DNA from: Bryobacter sp964387685
GTDB lineage: Bacteria; Acidobacteriota; Terriglobia; Bryobacterales; Bryobacteraceae
NCBI GenBank assembly: GCA_964387685.1
Contig: CAYLXK010000003.1
Span: forward strand, 186,001 to 250,000
DNA length: 64,000 bases
Reading direction: 5' to 3'
Below the pieces are notes generated by a model. It worked only from the letters and a program-made list of their open reading frames with translations, had not been told where the DNA came from and made no database searches. Positions 34,449-43,376 of the stretch are shown in pieces. How positions within the stretch are numbered: position 1 is the first letter of the stretch; each line of letters opens with the position of its first letter. Made by a program: the position numbers and the translations under genes.

Positions 34449-35398
34449 TTCCCCCCCGCACCTCCATGGGCATTGCCTCGACGAGTTTCTTAACGGCCTT
34501 GCGGCCCCAAGATCCGCTCGCGTTTTTGGACTATTGCCACTCCCTTGGGGCGGGCGGAATGCAGATGGGGCTCTTTCGCTTGGATGCGGCTGGCCGTAAG
34601 GCTTTGCGTGAACGCGCCGGCCAATACGGAATGTATCTCGAGGTCATGGTGCCGATCGCCGCCGAAGATCCAGAGCCTTTTCGCCAGGCTTTGCGCCAGG
34701 CCAAGGACGTCGGCGCGACGGTGGTGCGGGCGGGCTGCTTGGGCGGACGGCGATATGAGACCTTCAAGACGCTTGCCGACTGGAAAACTTTTGTCGCCAG
34801 GAGCCAGGCCAGCATTAAGGCCATGGTGCCGATCCTTGAGCAGGAAAAAGTCACCATGGCGCTCGAAAACCACAAGGACTGGACCAAGGACGAATTCCTT
34901 GCGATCCTGGCGCAATACAAGAGCGAGTATTTTGGCGTGTGCATAGACACCGGCAACAACATTTCCTTGCTGGATGATCCCTACGAGATCGTGGAAGCTC
35001 TCGCGCCGTATGCCACCTCCACGCATATTAAGGACATGGCTTGGCAGGAAGCCAAAGGTGGTTTCGAAATGGCAGAAGTACCGCTGGGGGAAGGATCGCT
35101 CGATATGAAGCGGATTCTGAACACGATCCACCAGGCCCGCCCCAACTGCCGCTTCAATCTGGAAACCATTACTCGCGATCCCCTCTATGTGCCCTGCCTG
35201 GACGCGCAGTATTGGCTCACGATGTCGGACCGTAAGGCGACGGACCTCGCGCGAACGCTCTCGATGGTGAAGACAAAGCGCGCAAATTTGCCCATACCGC
35301 GGACCTCGGGCCTCGATAAGCGCACGATTTTGCGTATGGAGGAAGACGCCGTTCGGATCTCGCTCGCCTTCGCGCGTACCCAGCTCGGCTTGGCTTAG
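34445..35398 (+). CDS. Sugar phosphate isomerase/epimerase-like TIM barrel
   Basis: A 317-residue xylose-isomerase-like TIM-barrel protein without a signal peptide. Metal-site elements are VTMALENHKD (Glu), FGVCIDTGNNISLLDDP (Asp), STHIKDMAW (His) and CRFNLETITRDP (Glu). Such proteins isomerise or epimerise keto sugars and sugar acids, or dehydrate inosose. The ATG overlaps the stop of the upstream Gfo oxidoreductase (ATGA), the usual genetic partner. The final 40 residues are a charged helix. The substrate is unknown. Confidence 0.88.
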   Translation: MIPPRTSMGIASTSFLTALRPQDPLAFLDYCHSLGAGGMQMGLFRLDAAGRKALRERAGQYGMYLEVMVPIAAEDPEPFRQALRQAKDVGATVVRAGCLGGRRYETFKTLADWKTFVARSQASIKAMVPILEQEKVTMALENHKDWTKDEFLAILAQYKSEYFGVCIDTGNNISLLDDPYEIVEALAPYATSTHIKDMAWQEAKGGFEMAEVPLGEGSLDMKRILNTIHQARPNCRFNLETITRDPLYVPCLDAQYWLTMSDRKATDLARTLSMVKTKRANLPIPRTSGLDKRTILRMEEDAVRISLAFARTQLGLA

Positions 35399-35423
35399 TC
35401 CGTACGCCCGGTGGGCCAGCCGC

Positions 35424-35429
35424 TACAAT
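35424..35429 (+). promoter_or_regulatory. Candidate -10 box upstream of coaD
   Basis: TACAAT lies 21 nt upstream of the coaD GTG start in the short gap after the TIM-barrel gene. A start site near 35436 would give a leader of about 15 nt. The -35 region shows no clear match. Confidence 0.35.
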
Positions 35430-35450
35430 GATAAGTTTCTAGGCCTACCC

Positions 35451-35930
35451 GTGCTCACCGCGATCTACCCTGGTTCCTTTGATCCCATTACGAATGGGCA
35501 CCTCGACCTTATTGAGCGTGCTTCTCGCCTCGCGGACCGTCTAATCGTCGGCGTGCTGGTGAATTCCAATAAGAACCCGATGTTCTCGATTGAAGAGCGA
35601 GTGCATCTGGCGCGGGAGGCTACCCGCAAAATCCCGAATGTGGAGATCGAGCACTTCGATGGATTGCTGGTCGAGTTCGCCGAGAGGAGCCGGGCTCGCA
35701 TCATTGTGCGAGGCATCCGCGCGATCTCCGATTACGAGTTTGAGTTGCAAATGGCTTTGATGAACCGGCGGCTGAAACCTGGCCTAGAAACGGTTTTTTT
35801 GATGGCTGGTGAGCAGTATTCGTTCCTGAGCTCGCGAATTATTAAAGAGGTCGCCCGCTTAGGTGGCGAGATCGGCGGCATGGTGCCGGCCGAGGTGGAA
35901 TCGGCTCTTCGAGTCAAATACCAAAAGTAA
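35451..35930 (+). CDS. coaD: Pantetheine-phosphate adenylyltransferase
   Basis: A 159-residue CoaD, which adenylates 4'-phosphopantetheine in the fourth step of coenzyme A synthesis. The nucleotidyltransferase motif TNGH lies in YPGSFDPITNGHLDLIERA; RARIIVRGIRAISDYEFELQ and the C-terminal EQYSFLSSRIIKEVA segment complete the active site. Length is standard. The start is GTG 35451. The aminotransferase gene follows at 22 nt, so coaD, the aminotransferase and manA may be one unit. Confidence 0.97.
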   Translation: MLTAIYPGSFDPITNGHLDLIERASRLADRLIVGVLVNSNKNPMFSIEERVHLAREATRKIPNVEIEHFDGLLVEFAERSRARIIVRGIRAISDYEFELQMALMNRRLKPGLETVFLMAGEQYSFLSSRIIKEVARLGGEIGGMVPAEVESALRVKYQK

Positions 35931-35951
35931 GGGAGTTTAACGCTTAAACAA

Positions 35952-37145
35952 ATGCCTGTCGCCCCGCCTGCCGCTCTTGCGGAACGAATTGCCCGAATCA
36001 GTGTAAGCGCCACGATGAAGGTGGCCGCCGATGCCGACCGTCTGCGCCGCGAGGGGCACGACGTCGTGGATTTCAGCGTCGGGGAGCCGGACTTCCCGAC
36101 GCCGGCAAACGTCAAGCAGGCGGCGATTGACGCCATCCACGCGAACTTCACGAAGTACACCCCGGCCGGTGGCACCGCCGAGCTGAAGGCCGCAATCTGC
36201 GAACGCCATCGCATCGATTACGGAACGAACTACGCGCCTGCGGAGTGTGCGGTGACAGTTGGCGGAAAGTACGGGATTTTTACTGTCGTCCAGGCTCTGA
36301 TTGAAGAAGGCGATGAGGTGATCATCCCTGTTCCTTATTGGGTGAGCTTCAACGACATTGTCAATTACGCGGGCGGCAAATGTGTGTTTGTGGAATGCAA
36401 GGAATCCGATGGCTTTGCCTTAACCGCCGAAGCCCTACTCCCGCACATTACCGCAAAGACTAAGGCGATCATCGTCAACTCGCCCTCCAATCCGAGCGGA
36501 GCGGTGATTCCAACCGCCGAGCTGAAGAAGATCTTCACCCTGGCCCAGGACCGGGGAATTTGGGTGCTGGCCGACGAATGCTATTGCCGCTTTCTCTACG
36601 AAGGCGAACCCTTCAGCATGGCTTCCCTGCCGGGAGGAAAGGATTGCGTAATCGTCATGGGTTCTCTGTCCAAGACCTATGCGATGACCGGCTGGCGGGT
36701 GGGTTTCTTACTGGGCCCGAAGTTCGTCATTGACGCCTGCGGAAAGCTACTCACTCACTCCACTTCCAACCCCAACTCGATTGCGCAAAAGGCTGCGCTG
36801 GAGGCCGTTCGGGGTCCGCAGGATTCCATTGGCCTGATGCTTGCCGAATTTCGCAAGCGTCGCGACTACACCCTGCAACGCTTACGTGCGATGCCGGGCG
36901 TAACGGCGCAAACGCCCCAAGGGGCCTTCTACGCCTATCCCAACATTAGTGGGGTCTTTGCCAAGGGAGACATTCATACACCAATGCAATTCGCCTCGAA
37001 GTTGTTGGCCGACTCCTTTGTCACTGTGGTTCCGGGCGAGGCCTTTGGCACACAGGAGCATGTTCGCATCTCCTATGCGACATCCATGGAAGAGCTGGCC
37101 AAGGGGCTCGACCGCATTGAAGCCTTCATCAAGAAGCTAAGCTAA
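35952..37145 (+). CDS. Class I PLP aminotransferase (aspartate aminotransferase-like)
   Basis: A 397-residue fold-type I aminotransferase of the aspartate aminotransferase Ib group. Features include DFSVGEPDFPTP at the N-terminus, VTVGGKYGIFTVVQALIEEGDEV, NSPSNPSGAV and the PLP lysine in SLSKTYAMTGWRVGF; an arginine near the C-terminus (VRISYATS) binds the substrate carboxylate. Members act on aspartate, prephenate or aromatic keto acids; which applies cannot be told. Its stop and the manA start overlap (TAATG). Confidence 0.93.
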   Translation: MPVAPPAALAERIARISVSATMKVAADADRLRREGHDVVDFSVGEPDFPTPANVKQAAIDAIHANFTKYTPAGGTAELKAAICERHRIDYGTNYAPAECAVTVGGKYGIFTVVQALIEEGDEVIIPVPYWVSFNDIVNYAGGKCVFVECKESDGFALTAEALLPHITAKTKAIIVNSPSNPSGAVIPTAELKKIFTLAQDRGIWVLADECYCRFLYEGEPFSMASLPGGKDCVIVMGSLSKTYAMTGWRVGFLLGPKFVIDACGKLLTHSTSNPNSIAQKAALEAVRGPQDSIGLMLAEFRKRRDYTLQRLRAMPGVTAQTPQGAFYAYPNISGVFAKGDIHTPMQFASKLLADSFVTVVPGEAFGTQEHVRISYATSMEELAKGLDRIEAFIKKLS

Positions 37146-37927
37146 TGGAACTCGCGCCCGCCGTACGCCGTCTGCAATCCAAGCGCTTCGAGAAGATTTG
37201 GGGCACGCAGGACCTCTCACCGATTTTTCCGCCGGCCGGCGAAAAGATTGGCGAAGTCTGGTTTGAAGATGTTGAGCGCTTGCCGCTGTTGTTTAAGTTC
37301 ATTTTTACCTCGGAGCGGCTCTCGATTCAGGTTCATCCAGAAGACCAATACGCACGGACCCACGAGAACTCCCTTGGCAAGACAGAGATGTGGCACATTC
37401 TCCGCGCTGACGAAGGCGCAACCCTGGGCTTGGGTTTCGTGCAAGAATTCTCCGCGACCGAGGTCGTGGAGGGAGCGCGGTCCGGCGCGATCGAGACCAT
37501 GGTGGATTGGCGCCGGGTAAATCCGGGAGAAACGTATTTCGTCCCCGCTGGGGTCGTGCATGCCATTGGCGCGGGCGTGGCGCTGTGCGAGATTCAACAG
37601 AATTCGGATGTTACCTACCGTCTTTATGATTATGGCCGGCCTCGGGAGCTGCACTTGGAGCGCGGCATGGCGGTCAGCAATCTCACGCCCTACCGATCCA
37701 GCACAAAGCCAGAACTAGTGGAGTGCCAGTATTTCCGCACGGAAAAGCTCCGTCTAGACGCCGCGCTCTCGCTCGCGGGTCCACGCACGGTGGTCATCTT
37801 TCTGGAAGGGCGCGGCAAGATCGCGGGCGAGCCTTTCGAAAAGGGTGAGATGTGGCGCGTTCTGCGCAATGCCACCATCGAGCCGGCTCGCACCACCAGC
37901 CTGCTTTATGTCACCTGGCCCGAATAA
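37145..37927 (+). CDS. Class I mannose-6-phosphate isomerase
   Basis: A 260-residue cupin-fold phosphomannose isomerase of the short bacterial class, interconverting mannose-6-P and fructose-6-P. Zinc ligands are visible in SIQVHPEDQYA (His), KTEMWHIL (Glu) and FVPAGVVHAIGAGV (His), with the later DYGRPRELHLERG segment. The short length (no helical insert) resembles Bacillus ManA. It supplies mannose for GDP-mannose, relevant to the polysaccharide genes at the right end, but that link is inferred. It is translationally coupled to the aminotransferase upstream. Confidence 0.9.
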   Translation: MELAPAVRRLQSKRFEKIWGTQDLSPIFPPAGEKIGEVWFEDVERLPLLFKFIFTSERLSIQVHPEDQYARTHENSLGKTEMWHILRADEGATLGLGFVQEFSATEVVEGARSGAIETMVDWRRVNPGETYFVPAGVVHAIGAGVALCEIQQNSDVTYRLYDYGRPRELHLERGMAVSNLTPYRSSTKPELVECQYFRTEKLRLDAALSLAGPRTVVIFLEGRGKIAGEPFEKGEMWRVLRNATIEPARTTSLLYVTWPE

Positions 37928-37942
37928 GGCCGAAGCGCTGTC

Positions 37943-38443
37943 TTAGAACGGAACGTCGTCGTCGCTGATGCCCGGATCGAAGTCGTCGAAGTTCCCGCCG
38001 GCCTGAGCTCCTGCGGCCGCCCCTGCCTGGGTGGGCGGGTTTACGCGTTGCGCGGCGCTGCGCGGCGCGCTTTGCATGCCGCCAAAATTGCCGCCGCCTT
38101 CCCCGTCGCCGCCGCGGCCTCCGAGCAGGATCACGTCTTCGGCAACCACCTCGGTTGCATACTTCTTGTTTCCGTCTTTGTCGTTATAGCTGCGCGTCTG
38201 CAGACGGCCTTCCACATAAACCTGCTTGCCCTTTAACAGGTAGGGCGCCAGGTTTTCATTGCGCCAAAGCGTGACATTGTTCCAGTCCGTTTCGTCTTTC
38301 CATTCGCCCGTCGCATTGTCCTTGATCCGGCGCGTCGTAGCAATGGAGAATCGGCTAACCGCCACACCCTGTGGCGTATACTTCGTTTCGGCGTCACGCC
38401 CTAGATTGCCGATCAGAATAACTTTGTTGACGCTGCGAGCCAT
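37943..38443 (-). CDS. ssb: Single-stranded DNA-binding protein
   Basis: A 166-residue SSB. The OB fold occupies residues 1-110, beginning SVNKVILIGNLGRDAE, with TDWNNVTLW and GKQVYVEGRLQTRSY; it binds single-stranded DNA as a tetramer. Residues 111-155 form the usual Gly/Gln-rich linker, and the acidic tip ISDDDVPF is the protein-interaction tail. The start ATG 38443 is 22 nt from the divergent EthD-like gene, so the two promoters overlap. It is convergent with manA. Confidence 0.96.
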   Translation of the reverse strand: MARSVNKVILIGNLGRDAETKYTPQGVAVSRFSIATTRRIKDNATGEWKDETDWNNVTLWRNENLAPYLLKGKQVYVEGRLQTRSYNDKDGNKKYATEVVAEDVILLGGRGGDGEGGGNFGGMQSAPRSAAQRVNPPTQAGAAAGAQAGGNFDDFDPGISDDDVPF

Positions 38444-38465
38444 ACTGCCTTAAGCTAGCACAGCT

Positions 38466-38783
38466 ATGATCTGCGTTAGTGCCTTTTACCCCGCTGCGGG
38501 CGAGAGCCGGTTTGACCTCACCTACTACCTGGAAAGCCACATCCCCCTTTGCAGAAATCTTCTTGGTCCGTTGGGACTTTTGAAGGTGGAAGTCGACGAA
38601 GGGCTGGGTGGGTTCGCACCAGGCTCACCAGCCAATTACCGCATGATTGCCCGGCTGTACTTTCAAGATCTGGAAAGCTTCCAGACTGCGGTTGGCGAGG
38701 TGGGTGGCCAAATCTTTGCAGACATCCCCAATTACACGGACATTCCGGTCGAAATCCAGGTCAGCCGGGTTCTAGTGGACTAA
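38466..38783 (+). CDS. EthD family protein
   Basis: A 105-residue dimeric alpha/beta-barrel (ferredoxin-like) protein of the EthD group. The pattern FYPAAGESRFDLTYYLESHIPL at the N-terminus with its conserved His, then a middle NYRMIARLYFQDLESFQTA and the end IFADIPNYTDIPVEIQVS fit the family. EthD proteins help in ether degradation or act as small reductases, but most members have no assigned role. It diverges from ssb; rbfA follows 42 nt after its stop. Confidence 0.85.
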   Translation: MICVSAFYPAAGESRFDLTYYLESHIPLCRNLLGPLGLLKVEVDEGLGGFAPGSPANYRMIARLYFQDLESFQTAVGEVGGQIFADIPNYTDIPVEIQVSRVLVD

Positions 38784-38813
38784 AAAAATTCGCCGTTGCG
38801 CCATGCCGGGCCA

Positions 38814-38819
38814 GATAAT
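38814..38819 (+). promoter_or_regulatory. Candidate -10 box, leaderless start of rbfA
   Basis: GATAAT ends 6 nt before the GTG at 38826 that I take as the rbfA start. No ribosome-binding site lies in the gap (GGTGTC), so the transcript would be leaderless. Confidence 0.4.
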
Positions 38820-38825
38820 GGTGTC

Positions 38826-39200
38826 GTGGAAGGACATCGCTATGAAAGGGTCGCGGACACGATTCGAGAGGAAATCGTCGAAATGATCGCCTATGAGCTG
38901 GATGACCAGCGGCTGCAGGGCATCGAGGTCGTCGACGTTCAGGTGTCTCCGGACATGAAAAAGGCGATCATCAGCATCATTACGCCAACTGCGGGCGAAG
39001 AACAGGAGAAGGTTCTCCACATACTTCGCGCGGCGAAAGGATATCTGAAAAGCGAGTTGGCCCAACGTGTGGACCTGTACCGAACTCCGGAGCTCTATTT
39101 TGATGCAGCCCTTAATCTAGGTCCAAAGAGCAGAGTCCGTCAAATTTTAAAGCGGGTGCGCCGCGGCCGGGCAAAAGATAGCGATGAAAAGGCAAAATAG
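38826..39200 (+). CDS. rbfA: 30S ribosome-binding factor RbfA
   Basis: A 124-residue RbfA, a KH-type RNA-binding protein needed for maturation of the 16S rRNA 5' end and cold adaptation. The GTG at 38826 gives the family start EGHRYERVADTIREEI; an in-frame TTG at 38796 would add ten unrelated residues. Core features are VSPDMKKAIISI, the central helix around LRAAKGYLKSELAQR and LRTPELYF-like VDLYRTPELYFDAA. It overlaps apbE by 17 bp. The usual nusA-infB neighbours are not here. Confidence 0.93.
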   Translation: MEGHRYERVADTIREEIVEMIAYELDDQRLQGIEVVDVQVSPDMKKAIISIITPTAGEEQEKVLHILRAAKGYLKSELAQRVDLYRTPELYFDAALNLGPKSRVRQILKRVRRGRAKDSDEKAK

Positions 39201-40209
39201 CATCTATCTCATCCATCAAGCGGGTTTGCCTGTGCTACTTTTGAGTCTAGTCGGCTCGTGGCTTTGGGCCGCGCCAGAAGCTTCGTTTCTTCGCTACGAA
39301 GCCAGCCGGGACTGTATGGGCGGCGTATTCACGGTTACCGCTTACGGGCGCGACCAGAACCAACTGCAAGGTGCGGTGAATGAAGCTCTGGAAGAGGCCG
39401 TCAGAATTGATGCCTTGCTTTCGAACTATAAGGCGTCCAGCGAGTGGTCAAAAGTAAACAGAGAAGCCGGAAAAGGTCCCGTGCGCATTTCCAAAGAGCT
39501 GTTTGATTTATTGGAGGCCTGCCTGAACTATAGCCGCGCCAGCGATGGAACCTTCGATATCACGGTGGGCCCGCTGATGAAAAGCTGGGGCTTCTTTCGA
39601 GGAGAGGGCCGTTACCCTCATCGATCGGAGATCCGCGCCGCCATGGCGGGAGTCGGCTACCAAAAAATTCTGTTGGACCGTTCGGCGCAGACGGTGCGCT
39701 TGCTAAGCGAGTTGACCGTCCTCGATCCCGGTGGCATCGGCAAAGGGTACGCCGTGGACCAAATGCTGGTGAAGCTTCGGGAAGCCGGAATCCGGGATGC
39801 GTTCATCACCGCTGCTGGATCCAGCATGTACGGGTTAGGCTCGCCCCCGAACGAAAAGGGCTGGCGTGTAACGATCAATCACCCTGCCAAAAAAGGGGTG
39901 AGTGTCGCCGAGCTGTACCTGAAGGACCAGTCCATGGCCACGAGTGGGAGTGCCGAGAAGCATTTTTCAATGCGCGGCGAGATCTATAGTCACATCATGG
40001 ATCCTCGCACCGGCTATCCCGCCCAGGGCATGTTGTCGGTTTCGCTGGTTGGTCCGAAGGCGATCGACACCGAGGCGTGGGCGAAGCCGGCTTATATATT
40101 GGGCCGCGACGCCGCGGCCCGGCTTAAAGCGAAAGGAATGCGTGTGCTGCTCTGTCCCGAGGGACCTCGCGGGCAGAGATGGGAAACGACATGCGAATGG
40201 CTCCAATGA
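39184..40209 (+). CDS. apbE: FAD:protein FMN transferase (ApbE)
   Basis: A 341-residue exported flavin transferase that attaches FMN covalently to threonine of target membrane proteins such as Na+-NQR or Rnf subunits. A signal peptide spans residues 1-28. Motifs are SNYKASSEWSKVN, LDPGGIGKGYAVDQM (FAD site), SMATSGSAEKHF and HIMDPRTGYPA (metal and FAD contacts). It overlaps rbfA by 17 bp and hemE by 4 bp. No Nqr or Rnf genes are in view, so its target is unknown. Confidence 0.95.
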   Translation: MKRQNSIYLIHQAGLPVLLLSLVGSWLWAAPEASFLRYEASRDCMGGVFTVTAYGRDQNQLQGAVNEALEEAVRIDALLSNYKASSEWSKVNREAGKGPVRISKELFDLLEACLNYSRASDGTFDITVGPLMKSWGFFRGEGRYPHRSEIRAAMAGVGYQKILLDRSAQTVRLLSELTVLDPGGIGKGYAVDQMLVKLREAGIRDAFITAAGSSMYGLGSPPNEKGWRVTINHPAKKGVSVAELYLKDQSMATSGSAEKHFSMRGEIYSHIMDPRTGYPAQGMLSVSLVGPKAIDTEAWAKPAYILGRDAAARLKAKGMRVLLCPEGPRGQRWETTCEWLQ

Positions 40210-41228
40210 ACTCCCGATTTTTAGATGCCTGCCGCCGCCGATCCACCGACGTACGGCCGGTTTGGTTTATGCGGCAGGCGGGCCGCTATATGAAGCAATA
40301 TCGCGATATCCGCGCTAAGAACGGCATTTTGGATATCTGTAAGCGGCCTGAATTGGCCGCTGCGGTGACGCTCCAGCCAATTGAAATTCTCGATGTGGAT
40401 GCCGCCATCATTTTCGCCGATCTTTTGCTTCCCGTCGAACCCATGGGATTGAAGCTCGAATTTCGCGCGGGCGAAGGCCCCCACATCGATAATCCCGTCC
40501 AGACCTCTACCGACATCGATAGCCTTTCAACCTCGAATACCGAAGATCTTGGCTACGTTGGCGAATCCATTCAGTTGGTTTCGCGAAACCTTGCTGGAAA
40601 GGTCCCTGTCATCGGCTTCGTGGGCGCACCCTTTACTCTGGCCAGTTACATGATCGAGGGCGGCCCCTCCAAGAACTACATCAAGACCAAGCGCATGATG
40701 TACGCCGACGAGACGCTTTGGCGCCGCCTGATGGGGAAAATCGTAGATGTCCTGGGGACTTTTGCCCTGATGCAAGTATCCGCCGGCGCCCGCGCTATTC
40801 AGGTTTTCGACTCCTGGGTGGGCGCACTGGCCAGCGACGACTATGTCCGTTACGTCCAACCTTACTCTCGAGCTTTAATCGAACGCATCCGCACATCCAG
40901 TGTGCCGGTTATCCATTTCGGGACTGGGTGCAGCGGCTTCTTCCGCGAACTGCACGCCGCGGGCGGAGACGTCATGGGTGTGGATTGGCGCATGAATATC
41001 GACCAGGCGTGGATGGACATCAGCTACCGTTCGGCCGTGCAAGGCAACCTGGACCCGGTGGCGCTCTTCGCACCCTTGCCTGAACTCAAAGCGAAGGTCC
41101 ACGAAATCCTGAAAAGAACCGGCACGCGTCCCGGGCACATCTTTAACTTAGGCCACGGTATTCTTCCCGAAACGCCTGTAGAGAATGTAAAAGCCGTGGT
41201 GCAGATGGTTCGTGAATTCAGACCTTAA
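40206..41228 (+). CDS. hemE: Uroporphyrinogen decarboxylase
   Basis: A 340-residue HemE, which decarboxylates uroporphyrinogen III to coproporphyrinogen III in heme synthesis. The start ATG 40206, in the apbE stop (ATGA), gives the canonical N-terminus; in-frame upstream ATGs lie within apbE. The signature PVWFMRQAGRYMKQYR contains the substrate-binding arginines, and IIFADLLLPVEPMG and GFVGAPFTLASYMIEG follow, with the C-terminal FNLGHGILPETP. hemG follows with a 17-bp overlap. Confidence 0.97.
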   Translation: MNSRFLDACRRRSTDVRPVWFMRQAGRYMKQYRDIRAKNGILDICKRPELAAAVTLQPIEILDVDAAIIFADLLLPVEPMGLKLEFRAGEGPHIDNPVQTSTDIDSLSTSNTEDLGYVGESIQLVSRNLAGKVPVIGFVGAPFTLASYMIEGGPSKNYIKTKRMMYADETLWRRLMGKIVDVLGTFALMQVSAGARAIQVFDSWVGALASDDYVRYVQPYSRALIERIRTSSVPVIHFGTGCSGFFRELHAAGGDVMGVDWRMNIDQAWMDISYRSAVQGNLDPVALFAPLPELKAKVHEILKRTGTRPGHIFNLGHGILPETPVENVKAVVQMVREFRP

Positions 41229-42606
41229 ACAAAAACCGAGCTTGATCATTGGCGGCGGGATCTCCGGGCTCGCCACCGCTTATTATTTGTCAAAACAAGG
41301 CCGCTCCTCGATCCTGTTGGAACCTGGACGTCTTGGCGGTGTGCTCCAGACCAAGCAAATCGAGGGCTGCCTGCTCGAGGAAGGCCCCGATAGTTTTCTA
41401 AGCTCCAAGCCCGAAGCGATGGAACTAATTCGCGAACTCGGCCTGGCCGATGAAGTAATCGGCTCCAACGATCATCAGCGCGCCACTTGGATAGTGCGAG
41501 GCGGAAAAATGATTCCCCTGCCTGATGGCTTGATGATGATGGTGCCCACCAAAGTAATGCCGCTGGTCAAGAGCCCGCTTTTGGGTTGGGGCACGAAGAT
41601 CCGGATGGGCCTGGAACTTTTTCGCCGGCCGGGGCTAAACAAGGCCGACCGTAGCGTTGGCGAGTTCATTGAAGATCATTACGGCGCAGAAGCCGTCGAG
41701 TATCTCGCCGAACCGCTTCTCAGTGGGGTCTATGGCGGCGATCCCTATAAGCTCTCGGTGCAATCCGTATTGCCCCGTTTTGCCGAGATGGAAGCTCGCT
41801 ATGGCAGCTTAAGCAAGGGCACTTTGGCAGGTATGGCGCAGCGTTCTGGAGCCAACGTCAAAGCTAGTGGCGGTGCCACCCTATTTCGCACTTTGAAGCG
41901 GGGTTTGGGCTCGCTGGTGGTGGCCCTGCAAAACTCGATCTCCCGCCACTGTGAGGTGATCCGGGACGCAGCCCAGCGAATTGAAAGGATCGAAGGCGGC
42001 TATCGCGTGGTTGCGGCGGGCGCAACCTTTGAGACCTTCCACCTGACAATTGCGACGCCCAGCTGGGCGGCCGCGCAGCTTCTTCGGTCGCTGGACGAAA
42101 AGCTAGCCGCCCTTCTGGGCGGCATTGATTACTCCTCCTCCTTAACCGCCGGTTTGATATACGACCGAGCTCAGGTTCCGCGGCGCTTTGCCTCCTTCGG
42201 TTTCCTGGTTCCGCGCCGGGAGCGCAAACACATCGTGGCGTGCACCTTCGTCGATCAGAAATTCGACCATCGCGTGCCGCCCGGCAAGTTGCTGCTGCGA
42301 TGTTTTTTAGGCGGTGCCGGACACGCTGGCGTACTGGATTGGGATGAGGCGACCATCAAGGAAGCGATCCGCTCGGACCTGCGCGAGCTTCTTTCACTGG
42401 ACGCGGAGCCCCTGGCGTTTTCCGTGTCGCGCTGGCCGCGCTCGATGGCGCAATATGAGATAGGCCATGCCGAGCGCTTGCGGGAGGTGGACGCCGCGCT
42501 TGCTCTTTATCCTTCTCTGCATTTGGCCGGTAACGGCTACCGGGGCATCGGCATTCCCGATTGCATCCGCAGCGGCAAAGAAGCCGCCTGCGCGCCTATT
42601 CTATAA
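41212..42606 (+). CDS. hemG: Protoporphyrinogen oxidase (HemY-type)
   Basis: A 464-residue FAD-dependent protoporphyrinogen IX oxidase of the oxygen-using HemY/PPOX type. The dinucleotide-binding motif GGGISGLATAYYLSKQG starts near residue 13, with EEGPDSF in the FAD region and the C-terminal LHLAGNGYRGIGIPDCIRSG typical of PPOX. The start is GTG 41212, inside hemE, so the two steps are coupled. Ferrochelatase is not seen in the window. Its 3' end overlaps the convergent GntR gene by 11 bp. Confidence 0.94.
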   Translation: MNSDLKQKPSLIIGGGISGLATAYYLSKQGRSSILLEPGRLGGVLQTKQIEGCLLEEGPDSFLSSKPEAMELIRELGLADEVIGSNDHQRATWIVRGGKMIPLPDGLMMMVPTKVMPLVKSPLLGWGTKIRMGLELFRRPGLNKADRSVGEFIEDHYGAEAVEYLAEPLLSGVYGGDPYKLSVQSVLPRFAEMEARYGSLSKGTLAGMAQRSGANVKASGGATLFRTLKRGLGSLVVALQNSISRHCEVIRDAAQRIERIEGGYRVVAAGATFETFHLTIATPSWAAAQLLRSLDEKLAALLGGIDYSSSLTAGLIYDRAQVPRRFASFGFLVPRRERKHIVACTFVDQKFDHRVPPGKLLLRCFLGGAGHAGVLDWDEATIKEAIRSDLRELLSLDAEPLAFSVSRWPRSMAQYEIGHAERLREVDAALALYPSLHLAGNGYRGIGIPDCIRSGKEAACAPIL

Positions 42607-43345
42607 GCCGGCCCATCGCCGGTTGCGGTCTTTCAATGTGTCCCAGCCGATTAAAGAACTCGTAGGCATCGCCGCGGTACAGCGTCTCTTCGTACCACAG
42701 CGGCTTCCGTCCATCGAGGTAGCCCGTAGACCGGTTTACCAGGCCCGCCGTCCCGGGCTCCACGCCCAGCAGCGACGCCTCCTTTTCGCCCACATTCACC
42801 GCCCGAATCACCTGCTCCGCGCCCGCGATCAGAAGAAAATAGCGTTCCGACCAGATCCGGTAGATACTGCCTTCGAGATCTTTCTTCTTCAGCCCAGGAC
42901 AATGCCTTTCCGCAAACCACCGACGTTCCAGAATCACCGGCAAACCGTTGGCCAGGCGAAGCCGCTCGATAAAGTAGGTCTTTTGGCCCGGAGGAATCTC
43001 CAGGCTGGGCGGCGCTTCGAGGGACTTCTCAAAACGAAGCACTTTGGTCTCGGGCATGCCTCCGTTAGCTTCTACGATGTCGGTGAAACTCACCAAACTG
43101 CGCAGGTTGTAATCGTAGGTGGTCTGCGCAACGAAGGTGCCGATGCCTTTGCGGAATTCGAGCAACCTCTCGCTCACTAGATTGGCTAACGCCTTGTTGG
43201 CCGTGATCCGGCTAACGCCGTATCTTTCGGCGATCTGGCGTTCGGTTAGAAACTGCACGCCGGGGGGAAATTCGCCGCTTCGCAACAATTCCCGTAATGA
43301 GTGGTTCAATCGCTGATAGATCGGTTGTCGGATCGGCGCTTTCAT
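42596..43345 (-). CDS. GntR family (HutC/UTRA) transcriptional regulator
   Basis: A 249-residue regulator. The winged helix-turn-helix occupies residues 5-75, with ERQIAERYGVSRITANKALANLV and the wing RKGIGTFVA. The C-terminal part is a UTRA ligand domain that binds small molecules, often sugar phosphates or amino acids. ATG 43345 is chosen because it yields the normal IYQRLNHSLRELL start. It lies 31 nt downstream of the Gfo/Idh/MocA gene, the likely co-regulated partner. The effector is unknown. Confidence 0.9.
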   Translation of the reverse strand: MKAPIRQPIYQRLNHSLRELLRSGEFPPGVQFLTERQIAERYGVSRITANKALANLVSERLLEFRKGIGTFVAQTTYDYNLRSLVSFTDIVEANGGMPETKVLRFEKSLEAPPSLEIPPGQKTYFIERLRLANGLPVILERRWFAERHCPGLKKKDLEGSIYRIWSERYFLLIAGAEQVIRAVNVGEKEASLLGVEPGTAGLVNRSTGYLDGRKPLWYEETLYRGDAYEFFNRLGHIERPQPAMGRLIE

Positions 43346-43376
43346 CGTCGGCGAAGCTATGGCTGAGTATACGCCT

